Source of the DNA: Plicaturopsis crispa FD-325 SS-3
Lineage: Eukaryota; Basidiomycota; Agaricomycetes; Amylocorticiales; Amylocorticiaceae
Length of the DNA stretch: 55,883 bases
Assembly (NCBI GenBank): GCA_000827205.1
Contig: KN832577.1
Coordinates: forward strand, 500-56,382
Direction of reading: 5' to 3'
Numbering within the stretch: the first letter of the stretch is position 1; each line of letters opens with the position of its first letter. Both the position numbers and the translations under genes were made by a program. Below are positions 11,034 to 23,306 of the stretch, in pieces. The notes below the pieces were generated by a model, which worked only from the letters and a program-made list of their open reading frames with translations, was not told where the DNA came from and did not search any database.

Positions 11034-14000
11034 TCAGCACGCGCGAAGATCAGTACTCGTAGGCTTCACTGATCTCGAAAGAGTGTCGTCGTCATCGTAG
11101 TAGTCTTCAGTGTCATCAGCTCCCGCTGCTGCCACTGCTAGACTTCCGGAATTATCTGAGGTTGCGATACGGTCAGCGGGGAGAACATAATCATCCTCCG
11201 CTATGGGGTTTATGTCGTCGGTTTCTGTCCGAAAGTCAATGGAATTGAGATGGCCTACTCCAAGGCCGAGGTAGCGCATCATCATGTCCCTGTCAACAAA
11301 ACTATGATTTATTTAGCACGGGGAGGATCAAGATTGAACACGAAAAGCCAACCGGTTGACATAGTAGTTCGTCCAGTCACCTTGAGTGGAATCGCGAGCT
11401 ATCGAGGGAGGGAGAAGGGTGGTAGTGCGTGCCAAGGCAAAAGCAGGTATCAAATGGCATGCCCGCAAGACGTGCGCTGGATCCAGAAATCCGAAAGCGC
11501 CAGATTCGTCGCCCTCGGGAACGAAGCCAACACGATCTAAACGGCGATTCAGAGCGCCGCCGACCCATTCAGGGTCGATACCAAACCATGGCACCCGCAA
11601 GAACTCCATACGGCGAGCCTTCCGTGAACCGCGGTAAAGGACATTTGCATGGTGTATACCTATGACCCGTGCATACCAAAATGGATGCGCCGGGAATCCA
11701 TCTTCGTTCGCATCTTCATTTGAGGTCACGATAACATCGCGCCGGTCGCGGTTGACATTGATCGTATCTTGGTCGCGTCGCAAATCGTAAGTGGTGTAGT
11801 TGAAAGTGGCCGTGGCATGGCCAAATATACAGTCCGACTTGAACTGCACGCAGTTAAGCTCGCTAGCCTCGTACGATGGCTCGTCACCGACTGCTGCTGT
11901 GCCAAGGATCCGCGCCAGCAGATGGGACTTAAGCTGCGGGATGAAGTTCTGCAATAGAAGAGTTCAACGCGTGAAGATTCTATATTGAGAGCGAGTGAGG
12001 CTGTCCAAACTTACAATGACTGCAGGGTCACGTCGGTGCTCTCGCACCCAATCGCCTAGATATAGCTTCGTGCTCTCATCGGCAGCTATCTTATGGTGGC
12101 TGCGAAGGTCTCCTCCCTCCGGTTGAGGCGTGGTGGTATCATTCGAGTCAGGCTCTGGGTCAGAGGCGCTGGCAGAGGTCGCCGCCAGCTCTTCTGCCAT
12201 TCGATCGTGCACCGTTTCGGCGACGTCGAGTTTGATGAGCTGGGGAACAACGTTCTTCTTGCTTCCGCGACCGTGGCGCTTCTTCACAACCCGGTGTTCA
12301 AGTTCGCCCTACGTGCTTTTGTAAGTATCGAGTGACATGAGCTAGCGCATGTGACTCACAATCTGTGTATTGTACGAGTCTGTTGTGCCAAAGTATCGGA
12401 TCTGCCTTGAATAATCTCCGAGTGAATGAAGCTTGAAAGTGACGAGGTTGAATGTACGCGCTCGCTTGCCATTTGACGGAGCTGCGTTGGTAGAGTTGTC
12501 GGATCCACTTTTTTGTTGCCTTCGCCGGTCCGCGCGTCCACGGGCAGAGTACTCTGCGTCGGTTTCTACGGTGTCGAATGCTTTGCAAGTCACTTCTGAG
12601 AAATGCCGAATGGCCTGACCAAACGCAACCGTCACTCTATCCAATACTCGCAAGGATGAATCCGTGTGCATCCGCAGTTTAGCAAGAGAATGCCAGTAAG
12701 CTGCGAGGTAAAGTAGTGTTGCCACTGAGTCATTGTGGGGAGCGGGGAGGAGGCCGTCGAAACATGGGATACAGCACTGATGGACTCCGGCTGTTAGCAG
12801 TGTCAACGTTGGTGCTCAATGTATTTGAGACGCACCTGCAAAATGTCCTCGAAGTCGCGCGCCGCGAGCTTCTTCATTTCCGCAACGTTATGAGCAAAAC
12901 GACGAATGGTTGACCGTCCGAATGTCGGTATTTGGCGGAAGCTGTGGAGGATAGACGATGAGAGATTGAGGGCAGTAATGTATTCCGAATGCGACACTTA
13001 CCGCTCATTGAATAAAAGGACCGCATTGCTGCCGATAGAATGTAAGATCCGGATAAGATGTGTAAATAACGCTTTCCAAACCCCCAGCTCAAATTCGTGC
13101 ATAAGATCCACTACGAGCATGATGAATAAATCAAAACGAAAGGGCGAAAGGCGTTTTGAAAAAGCATTCTAGGTCTATTAGTTAGTGGAGCCAAAATCGC
13201 AGCGATGACGCGGCTTACCTCGGTAGGAACGAGAGATTCAGCTTTGAGCTCATCGTCGACACGGTCACTATTCACGACATATCCATACTTGTATATTGAG
13301 CGACGCGCAGTCGTGATGCTTGCTTGACGTGCTTCATCGTCTTGACGTGCATTAGCCGTGCGCCGTGCGCAATCTGCAAGAGTTCCGAGGCCGGGAATCT
13401 GACCCTTTTGGATTTTACAACGGGGGCATGGATGGACAGCCCCCCATATCCCGAATGGTTGCTATTAGGACCCTGATATGCATCCATAAGTCTTACACAT
13501 TCAATGGATAAATAGGCACATACTTTTCTGGATAGTCCGCCAAATAAGTGAATATTCGAATGTATATTCGTCGCCATATACCATCCCTACAACGTAGCAC
13601 GATTCCATGTCTATATACCTCAAGGAATTCATCGTCGAGGAGAAGCTCCCATATCTTGTGGAAAAGCTCCCTACGGCAGTGGGCGAGCAGAGGGCTCGTC
13701 GGATGGATTCCCTTTGCGCGTAACCAGTCCTGAAATTCATCTGGAAGCTGATGCACGTTAGGATAAGAATGCTCGGAGCGCAAGATGAGAAAACCTACTA
13801 ATTCTACGAATGCAACATGATGAGCTGCACGGGAGGAAGGCTTGCATCGCGTATACTTTGATTGATTACCAAAGTAGCCATATACAGGCCAGAGCTTCGA
13901 TTGCCCAAACTGTGCGACATGTGTCGCGTCTGACCAGAACATGAAAGCGGCAACTACGCGGGGTAAGGTGCAGTCGGGCTCCGGAGGCGAGCGAAGCAGC

Positions 14001-15385
14001 TCACGCTCGGCCTTCCTAAAGGCTTCCGACGCGTACAGCTCGCCAAAGACCTGCTCCGGCATAGCGTCGGGGTTTGGTGGCTGCCAGTATTCGGTGAAGG
14101 GATGCCAGTGAAAATTGAGGGAAGCAGGGTCTTCCTCGACGACCGACTTCAAGATATGAACCAGTGAGCGGTGGTGGACGTTGTGTACACGGTACCGGTG
14201 GAGAGGGATGTCGTCGGCGTCGGGATCCACTTCGTCGTGACGGCGCGCAGCCTGCGCAGCATTTGCCTGCTTCCTTTTGGACGCTTTCGTGGCCTTTTTA
14301 CCAGTTGGTACTTCAATGACTACAGTCGATGAAGTCCAACCGTTTCCCACGGAGACTGGACATCCGCGGCGAGCAGCTCGTCGATCCTGTCAAAGTTGAC
14401 ACCCCGTAGATCGGCAGCGTTGAACCTTGGGTCGAGGAGGACCTCATCAACCAGTGCTCGCCGCTCGCCCTTCGTTTTCTTGTCGCTGCCCTTCTTCTGC
14501 CAGTGGCCTAGCAGAAACGAGGATATGTTGGGATAGGGAAATATGATGTCCGCTACGGAGCGCTTCGTTTTTTCGGTGTCGGACGGCGGGTCAGCGGCGA
14601 GATCCTTGAGCTGTAAGTTCATGTCGGGTACATGCGTGGGGCGTCGACTGTACTGCCGCGACAGTCCGAACACATTCGCGGCAGTACGCACGGAGTCAAC
14701 AACCCGTAGGACAACGCGGCGGACGGTCGGCGCAGGAACTTCGACCACAGGCTCGAGAGGGCCGGGCCCTTCAGGCAGGGCATCCTCGAGCATTTCGCGT
14801 GCCTTTGCGGTAGGCCTGCGGACTCGCTTGTTTGGTACAGGAGCGTCTTCGATGTCTGGGGCGGATTCAAAGTCGGAACCCGAAGTCCTCGGAGGGGAGG
14901 GAACGACTTCAGGTATGAAGACATCCTGCATTTGAGGTAAGTAACGTCGCATTTGAGGGATGCAATGAAGCTCTACTGACCGGTCCCGGGTTCATTTCCC
15001 AGTCAAAATCCATGGCATCGTTCCCGACTGGCTGGAGACCGGCATTTGACTGTGCAATTTGATTAGTTTGTAACCAACGCGCGTTAGATAGATTGACGCG
15101 CACCGGTCCTTCGCCTACGTCGCTCTCGCGGCCCCGAGTGGACACCCCCGCCGAGTGATGACGCTCTTGCGGTATGTCGTGGCTTCGTGCACCTGTACTA
15201 GATGTAGACTCCACCCGTCGGCGCTTGAGGAGCTTAGATGGATTGACTCGACGGCCGAGTTTCTTCAGCTCCCTGCTCATACTGAAAGCTTGGCGGGAGC
15301 GCTCCTGAACGGTGTCGCAGACCTTAGCATGCTTGCTGTAGTGCGATTCGAGGGTGTATTCGTTCCCGCATACACATGTGGGCAT
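11034..15385 (-). pseudogene. EnSpm/CACTA-like transposase (agaricomycete family), near full length, frameshifted
   Basis: This is a large multi-exon transposase-like protein of a family common in agaricomycete genomes. I place it with the EnSpm/CACTA-like group by its remembered neighbours, not by a search. In order it has a cysteine N-terminus (MPTCVCGNEYTLESHYSKH, start 15385) and an acidic linker. Then come FWSDATHVAQFG near 13945, CRRELFHKIWELLLDDEF near 13650, IFTYLADYPEK near 13545, a CPRC knuckle near 13425, VVDLMHEFELGVWK near 13090, IPTFGRSTIRRFAHN near 12920, CFDGLLPAPHN near 12760, LHSLGDYSRQIRYFGTTDSYN near 12400, WYARVIGIHHANV near 11660 and CHLIPAFALA near 11450. The stop is at 11034. 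A tandem CCAT duplication (minus strand, plus coordinates 13428-13435) breaks the CPxxPRC segment. A second, truncated copy lies at 17.8 kb in opposite orientation. Confidence 0.75.
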
Positions 15386-15850
15386 ATCGGAGTCTGCGCT
15401 GAGCAATGCAGTCGCCCAACTTCATGAGAGTGGCGAAGACTTGGATGGCGTCGCGGCACTGAGAGGACATGGGTGTGAGAAAGAAAGACGTCTCCAACAC
15501 GAATGAACGAAATGACTCACAAGACAAAAATTTCCGTTGGCGTATGCCGGACGCGCAAGGCCGCTCAAGAGACGCCAGATCAGACGTAAAGACGTTAGGA
15601 GCGTGGCGGCGGCGATCAGCAAGGTCGAGTGGCAGTCGAGGTTGAAGTTGAACTCGGCGTGCGTCGCCGGCCTTTTCAAGTTCGGATGCTCAGCCGCCTG
15701 TTGAGACTCGTACTTGCCAGAGCATGACAATTTACTTGTGATCTCAGAAATGTGGTGGCCGTTAGATTGCAATACAGCAGGAGATCGCAATGAGATTGTG
15801 AGTCGCTTGCGATTATTTTGCCCCTTGTAATCGACTCGCGTGCCACCGTG
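15386..15850. other. 5' flank of the CACTA-like transposase
   Basis: A 143-codon minus-strand frame (15422-15853) spans this flank but shows no motif I know. Words such as GATCGCAATG and GTCGCTTGCGATT at 15780-15820 resemble the TCGCAA cluster at 6500-6570 and might be subterminal sequence. No separate gene is called. Confidence 0.35.
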
Positions 15851-17828
15851 CATCAGGAAATCTCAAATTTTCTGTCGCATCTTAGATGATCTTACGACCG
15901 TCTTAGGCTGTCTTAGTCTTAAATTGTCTTAGAAATGGTTGATTTGTCTGTGCATATCTGCTGTAAGATGCAGCAGACAGGCCCAGATCGATGCCAGACG
16001 CTGCAAGCGCGTCCATGTCTGACGAGTTCTTGCAGGAAGAAAAGCTGATTATATTGAGTAGTACATATCAAACGATTGCAGGGCACGGAGTGCTCGCAAA
16101 GCGTGCCATAATACAGTTTTTGTCCGAGGTACGTGTTCGGCGCAGCAGGCAGCACGCAACGCCTCGAGCGCTACAGTACTACTCTGGGACTACCATCTGC
16201 AGACACGCTAGGACATGGAAACACTCCGTCACACGCGACAACGCTTGTCTAAAACAATTAGTACAGGACTATCAAGCCAGCCATGAAGTGACGCACCTCT
16301 ATGTACGAATTCTCACCCAGTTGTGGTAATTATGGCCCTCGCAAGTCCCGCTGCCCGCGGGGAGACCGGTTCTACACTTAGAAACAAGTCGATAAGCTCG
16401 ATTGGAATGTTGCGTGAGTTAGCGCGGGGCAATACGCTGGTGCAAGGAAGTAATAGAGACGAGCGCTGAGCGTAGACTGCACGACAGGAGACATGAGCAA
16501 GACTTGAGTGAGCGACAGCTCGCGCTCAGTGATTGTGGCGTGAGTTTTAGTACTGTACAGTACCAAATTCGACTCCGCCACAGGCGCGCCAGGCAATCGA
16601 AATTTTACAAGTCGTCAACCGTTTATCGTTATGCCCCAGTTCTTGCCTTTTTTTCATTTGCTCTGTGTTTTCGCCACTGTCGATGACTTGGCGAGTGCAG
16701 GATACTCGGAGACCGCCAGTCACCAACGTTTCAACAGGGCTGGATCGCTTGCAGTCATTTCAAGACGAAGGAAGGTAAGCGATCCAATATATCATCATGA
16801 TCTACTAATATCTACAACGAAGAGCAAGGCCACGGATAGGGTCTTTTTGACTCCAGGGTACTGCGACGTTTCTCTCGGATGGAGGAGGCCCCGCAAGGTA
16901 GCAAGTTCAGAAAAAAGCTGCGCCCCAAAACCTTTGAAAACAGTCGCCAACTTGTGGGCTTCCAGTCATAAACAGGCACGACCACACGAGCGCTCGAGCT
17001 ACAGGCCCCAACCTACCGCATGGTGGTGTGTGCGACACAGTGCGCTCACCGTGCGTCTGCAGCGACGTCGCCGTGCCCAAGTGAGTCACATATATATACG
17101 TTCCCGCAGTCCAGTGTCCTGACTCCCCTTTCTTATACCGAGCGGCACATCTGTCCTTGGGTAAGCCACCATGTTCGATCTCTCATTACATGCTCACTCG
17201 CTTCAAATTTTACTAGGTAGCGCCTTATACGCGACCATGAAATCCCTGCTTTACCCTCGCGCCCATCCACCACCGTCGTCGCCGCACTCACCTCCACCTG
17301 CCGCTCCTACCCCGTTTGTGACAACCTCGACTTGTGTCCACTGGCTGCCCGGACTGCACGACGCACAGCCTGGTGCAATCCAGTGGGTGCAGCTGCACAA
17401 GCTGCTTAGCTTTGGAACAACGAGCACCAGCGGAGGAGAGCGGTGTTCAGCCGCGCTGCCTTGCCCAGCCCCTCACCTCTTTCAGATGGCTCTTCGGTAG
17501 CGTCGCGTGGTATATATATATATGTAGCCGCACCCTGTATTAAATCACACCCAATACAATATTTTCGTCCTCCCAAAGTTCCTGCAAAACATATCCCGAA
17601 AACATGAGCTGAATCGTGTCTGTGAAACATCTGAAACACATCTGATACGTGTCGTATAAGACAGATGCCGTCTTGAGACTCGTCTGGTAGATGTCTTGCG
17701 GTCGTCTGACTGAAAAATGGATCTGCAGGGCCAGACGGCGATATCTTAGCGTCTTAGGCTTCTTAGGCATCTTACACGTCGTATAAGCTCGTATAAGACG
17801 CAGCCAGAAAATCGGACTTTTGCTGATG
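15851..17828. mobile_element. non-autonomous TIR element A (CATCAG family)
   Basis: The left end at 15851 reads CATCAGGAAATCTC followed by ATTTTCTGTCGCATCTTA. The right end at 17828, in reverse complement, reads CATCAGCAAAAGTCC followed by ATTTTCTGGCTGCGTCTTA. Most positions over about 38 bp agree. Both ends are rich in CTTAG/TAAGA words (15880-15940 and 17640-17800), typical of subterminal repeats. The roughly 1.98-kb interior holds no transposase, and the open frames at 16631-17122 and 17171-17500 are unrecognised. A short TA microsatellite sits at 17511-17523. No target duplication could be defined. It ends inside an intron-like sequence just before an exon of the second CACTA-like transposase. 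Confidence 0.6.
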
Positions 17829-19892
17829 CACTATCGCGTTGTACAGATTTCGACAGGTACCTACGTTTGGTAGAGATACCATCCGACGCTTTACAAACAA
17901 TGCCTCCGCGATGAAAAAGCTAGCTGGTCGGGACTTTGAAGACTTACTGCAGGTATGTTTCATCGGACCATCATGGCCTTCTACAGTCCACTGATGCGGC
18001 GGTTAGTGTGCTATGCCCGTCTTCGAGGGTCTACTTCCCGCCCCCCATGATGCAATTGTTCAGGACCTTCTGTTTTCCCTTGCGACCTGGCACGCTTACG
18101 CGAAGCTTCGCCTGCACACTGACACAACCCTTGACCACTTTGATGATGCCACTACATCCCTAGGAACGATTCTTCGCAAGTTTGTCCGTGAAACTTGCGA
18201 AGCTTTCAACACGAAGGAGTTACCTCAAGAGGAGGCTGCCCGAGGACGACGTACTGCAGCGAAGGCCGCTAAGAAGACCGCCGCAGGTGCTGCACCTTCC
18301 GCCCCGCCGCCTGCGACTGGAACAAAGCGCAAGATCCTCAACCTCTGCACCTTCAAACTGCACTCCCTCGGCGACTACGTCAAGATGATACGGCGTTTCG
18401 GAACGACTGACTCGTACAATACACAGGTCGTGAGTGCATTTCCTCAAGTTCTATTTATATAGTCAATGACGAGTCAAAACAGGGCGAATTAGAGCACCGG
18501 CGCGTGAAGAAGTTCTTTGCGCGCACGAACAAGAATAAGTTTCAGCGTCAAATCGCTCGTCATGAACGCCGTGAGCGATTGCTACGCGGTATCAATCTAC
18601 GAAACAAGAAAGCCGCTGACGCAGCGCAAGCCTCCGAGGCACGGCTGCACGCGAACCCTGCCATCGCCTTTGCGGCTGCCGATCCCTTACCATACACCCC
18701 CCCTGCCGTACACCACCACATATCCGACTCTGTAAAGTATCGCTACGACCTAGACCTGGATAGGTGACAACCGTGACGATCCGGGAATGCAGGTATGCTT
18801 TCAGTTCTGCTGTACATACACGATTTACTTATTCACCCGTAGGACTTTCTTCCTCGACTACAAGACCACCTTCTCGGACGACTTCCTGATCAAGATTATG
18901 ACGGCGACGAAACCGAGTTTACGGATGAGCAGCGACGAACCGTCACGTTTGTTAACAACCGACTATATTCGCACAAGGTTCTTCGCATCAACTACACTAC
19001 TTACGACTGCCGCCGTTCGCAAGACTCACTCAATCCCCGTACACATGCCGACATCATGGTCCTGTCTCACGAGGAGGGCCCCGACGCACACCCATACTGG
19101 TATGGCCGCATCATCGGTATCTACCACATGCAGGTACGGCATCTTGGACCTGAATCCCGCAACGTCGATACTCAGCAAATGGATGTTCTCTACGTCCGTT
19201 GGTTCGGACGCGATCTCTCGTACCGCGCGGGATGGAAGGCGAAGCGCCTGCATCGCCTGGGATTCTTGGATAGCAGCGATCCGGGCGCCTTTGGCTTCGT
19301 CAATCCAGCCCTGGTCGTCCGCGGAGCCCATCTCATTCCGGCGTTTCACCATGGCCGAACGGCCGAGTTCTTGCCACCATCGATCATCCGACAGCCTAGC
19401 GAGAAGCATGAAGACTGGCTATATCATTATGTTTCCATGTAAGTCTTGAAACTCGACCTTGATGATGTTAACTGACCGATCTTGAATAGCTGGGTCGACC
19501 GCGACATGTTCATGCGCTATCGCGGCGGCGGCGTTGGTCATCGCGTGATGCGGGACTGGGATAGAGCGCTGGGCGAGGAGAACCACGTCCTCGACGAGCC
19601 CGATGAGGACAACGACATCGTTATGGCGAACCCGGACGGCGACGAGGATGAGGCCTCCAACGGCAACTTTTCCGATCCAGGGCCTTCCGAGCCGGAGGAG
19701 AACGACGATGATCGCGGGACCGAGGAGGAGGATGAGGATGAGGACGACCTAGAGGAGGACGAGGAGGAGGAGATGGGCTGGCCCTCTTGGGAGGAAGAGG
19801 GGGAGGCCGATGTCGACGGGCTACTGGGTGCCGAGGACGGCGAAGAACCGTACTTCGACATGATAGATGCGGAAGGGTATGGCGCATTGTAA
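17829..19892 (+). pseudogene. CACTA-like transposase copy 2, 5'-truncated
   Basis: This is the C-terminal half of the same family as the minus-strand copy at 11.0-15.4 kb. It begins in the intron before the exon encoding FRQVPTFGRDTIRRF (17848) and includes MKKLAGRDFEDLLQ near 17910, FEGLLPAPHDAIVQDLLF near 18020, FKLHSLGDYVKMIRRFGTTD near 18352, GELEHRRVKKFFARTNK near 18482, WYGRIIGIYHMQV near 19100 and GAHLIPAFHHGR near 19325. A long Asp/Glu-rich tail ends at 19892. The upstream half (cysteine domain and the HEFELGVWK segment) is missing, and the sequence before 17829 belongs to element A. A one-base frameshift is suspected near 18757, where the family reading passes to WIGDNRDDPG. Introns are about 50-60 bp. 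Confidence 0.75.
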
Positions 19893-20432
19893 GAGCTTTT
19901 TTTCGCTTATTCTCTTTTCAGCAGGGGTCCGGAGGTCTCTTATCGGTCTCGCGTGAACTCCTCGATAATATGTAGCCGTTGTATGTTTTTGTGTTTGAGC
20001 TATTGACTGGACTCAGTTACATTTGTATCCCGGAGACGGTCTTAACTTCATATATTATTCTGGCTGTTTATTTCAGGCTCAGAGCCTCAGATGGGATAGG
20101 GTAGGTATCCTTGCATATTTTATAGACTGGCGGTAAGGCTTGAACGTGCTCCTTGTCTGCGTAGAGGGGAGACGGCGTGTGTCCCGCGGCGGTCCTGACA
20201 TACAATACATTGTGAAAACAAGTCCGCTATGTTCCTTACAAGGCAGGCATCAGACTGGGGCGTCAATGTATGCATTCACCAGCCGGCTACCAGTAATATA
20301 AGGGCCCGTAATTCTGGTGGGAGTATACAAGGGCACTACCTGGCGGACGACAGGCTTACAAGACCTTACCAGACGGTACCAGCCTGGGCGCATATTACAG
20401 GGGCTACCCGACCTTACCTGGGCTTACCGGTG
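19893..20432. other. 3' flank with CCTTACC/GGTAAGG words, no gene
   Basis: There is no coding signal. Between 20090 and 20440 the words GGTAGG, GGTAAGG, CTTACC and GGTACC recur (near 20100, 20130, 20360, 20377, 20412 and 20423), which suggests a transposon subterminal region. It abuts the point where the minus-strand protein gene at 20433 loses its C-terminus. Confidence 0.4.
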
Positions 20433-23306
20433 TCAGGACTTTTTGCTGATGCTCATGGAGGTTAGTTGCGTCCTCAAGAAGTTGGGAGGCTCGTTCAACA
20501 TCAGATGGGGCTCTAGATCTTGAAAGCTCTGGACGCGAGAGGTCCATAAGACACTGAATAGAGCCTCAGACCCCCCCTCCAACGACCGGGCAACCTGTGT
20601 AGGCATATATTAGCTCAGCAGGTTTACCAGACGCGACAACACTCACTGTGCAGAAGTCGAATCCATTTCGACAAGGGAGACTAAAGCCCTTGATAAAGCT
20701 ACGCCACTCCGGGTGCTTATACGACTCCTGCCCGAATAATGCCGTGTAAAGTATTTGTGCAGCGAGGGCGCTGTGCGACCGCTCGTCTCTCTCACTCAAG
20801 CTGCTGACCTATTATATGCAGAGCACCCATTAGCACGAGCGTACAAGATAAAAGAGTGTTGCTACCTGCATGTTATGATATGCGGCGAAATGATAGCGGA
20901 ATTCACTGAGGTCTCCATTCGGACCCACAGCAATCCACTTTGAAAGCAACATCTTTAGGTCCGGATGCCATTCGCCGATGAAATCCTTGTGTAGGGAATG
21001 GAGGTCGCATCCGTGAATAATGAATTGGAATATCGCCGGGTCAAGTATACTGGGGGCGATGCCGAGAAGCATAAGAAGGGCGCATATGGCACCCAACTTC
21101 CCGAGCGCCAGCAGACGAGCTTAGGGAACAAACTGGGCTGCTCCACCAGGGTGTGTGACCAGAATGGAGGACATCCCATCCTGACGTTCGTTGAACCATT
21201 GCGTCGAGGCCCTCACGTACTGCTGGAAGGCAATAAAGACGGCCTCGCGCTCGACACCAATGCCCATGGAGATAGTATCTCCCTTTGCATCCTCGCTGCA
21301 AAGAGTAAGCATTGATATTAGGACGATAGAAGGAGCACTAACATCCAAAATTCAGCTCCGGTGCAAGGAGTTCCGTGAAGTCATTCTGTGCCACTGCGGT
21401 CGCAAGCATAGCATCCAGCGATGCAGCTAGAGCGGCTGAATTAAGGGCTGCGACGTCAAGCCTCTCAACACCATCTACGCCTCTGGTTGCATCCTTATAA
21501 ACACGCTCCGCAAGGACAGACATCGAGACTGGTGGCCGAAGCAGACCGTCGACATTGGGCGTCCACGGCTCGCCCCAAATGGTCGAGGGTAGGTAATTGG
21601 ATACTGCCGTGAAGGATGTATCACGAGGAATCAACCTGGACGATGCGCGGGTCAGTGGTCGAGGTACCGGAGGTAGAAGCCGCGAAGCCTACGAAGGTAT
21701 GGTTAGCGAGATCAAAAATAAATATCTAAACGACTTACTTGTATACTCGGAGCTGCCACTGGGGATGCGTGAGGAGCAACAAGTGAAGACCCAGCAGATC
21801 CGGCGGGATCACTACCTTGAGAAGATCCTACCGGGGTCTGAGTCTGTGGACAGAAGGGGTGAGATGAAAGCAACAGAACTGGCAGTGCGTCGAGCAAGCG
21901 TCACTCACCTCATGGCGGCCAACCAGGGAAGAGGAGGTAGACGCTCCAGCAACATCCTCTCCACCCGAGGAGTCGCTATACGACTCATCATCTATGCCTG
22001 CGTCATCCATCGTGTCAATGCGAAAATCTTGATAAATGCGCCTTGAAATGCAGGTGTGACGTCGTCCGTCAATGGTACATGTCAAGGGATACACAGATGC
22101 ACCTTCATTGACAAAGTTAGCGGAAACAATGTGAGACAGGCCGATTTACTTACGGAGATGGATGACGAGGCGATCACCCTCGATGCCGGCCACTCGCGTA
22201 AACCGGTTCTTGTCTGCCATGACATTCGAAACCGTAAAGGTAGATGAATAGGTCTCACTTCGAAGGCGGACCTGGCCGTCACTAGGACGAGCGCGGCCTT
22301 TGTCTTTGAGTGAGAGCAATACAAGCGGAGGAAGAGCATGACCAAGCCGGGCCGCAAGTCCACCCAGCCGGGTTTGCTTGAAGGTGTAGTGGAATTGCGA
22401 TTGCTGCATATCATTGGCAACAATATTGACGAGATCGACGATTGTCGTAGTATGCGGGAGCTCATACGAGTGGAGTAAACCATATCTACGGAGTGTTTCG
22501 GAGAAAGGGACTTGCAACAGTGACGGAAGACAATTGAGTCTCCGGGGATTTCCTAATGCGACAAATGGTGGAATGAGTATCCGAAGGCGAGGGATACAGA
22601 TATAAATTTCACATACCGAGGGAGGGTAGACCTTGACCGTGATACGAACAGTGGGAACGAGAGCGTTGTCGACATAACAATGTGCAGGCTACGTCTTGCT
22701 TTTCGGGCCTTGGCAGTGTCGGTGGGTGTCGCGAAGGACCACGAGCTCTACGGCGTGTGAGAGCGGGCGGGCGTGGAAGTGTCGAAGCCGCAGACGACAA
22801 ACGGGCTTGATTGGCATTCCCAGTCGCAAGATTCCAAGGTTTTGCATTCCCAAGAATGGCTGAAATCCGGTGGACGTAGTCGGTTGGGCGCTTGGGTATG
22901 GCTGTGAGATAGGCATGTGCTGTGATTGCGCAGATTGTGAAGTGGGTTGCGGATGGAGGGTGCTCGCAGTTGGTGGACTTATTCCGGGATAGGACGGGGC
23001 CGCTGATGCTAGCGAAGAACCGGGCGCGCTGCGCCCAATATGAGTGGACGTTGATGACGATGCAGGAACAAGGGGGTGGAAAAGGCTGCCCGGCACCAAC
23101 TGTTCCGTGGAAGGGCCAGCCACGCCTTGGCTGGGACTTGAAGCCGCGAATTGTGAGGCAGGAGGCGCAGAGGATGGGTGGTGACTGGTTGCGCTTCCTC
23201 GGGTGGTAGGGGCTTGCGGAGATCCGGCGCCGGAAGCAGACCCTTGAGCCTGCTGGAACTCCAGGAACCTGCGGAACAAGTCCGCGTCGTGACTATCGCC
23301 GTTCAT
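20433..23306 (-). pseudogene. lineage-specific agaricomycete protein, C-terminally truncated
   Basis: I recognise a repeated agaricomycete protein family but know no established function. The start at 23306 begins MNGDSHDADLFRRF and opens a Ser/Pro/Gln-rich disordered region of about 180 residues. Conserved blocks follow: SYELPHTTTIVDLVN near 22460, EPWTPNVDGLLRPPVSMSV near 21560, QYVRASTQWFNERQDGMSS near 21210, DLHSLHKDFIGEWHPDLKML near 21000, SALAAQILYTALFGQE near 20770, FSLPCRNGFDF near 20670 and, after an intron, VARSLEGGSEALFSVLW near 20560. The remembered family continues well beyond this point, but here the frame stops at 20433 in sequence resembling a transposon end, so this copy is probably truncated. 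Longer relatives may carry a HECT-like C-terminus, which is a weak recollection and cannot be tested here. Confidence 0.55.

Noticed and set aside
16631-17122. 163-codon plus-strand frame as a protein carried by element A
   Set aside because: It shows no recognisable motif, no plausible intron pattern and a stop-poor GC-rich context. I kept it as an unrecognised frame only.
19538-19861. Ser-rich minus-strand frame
   Set aside because: It is the antisense of the Asp/Glu-rich tail of CACTA-like copy 2.
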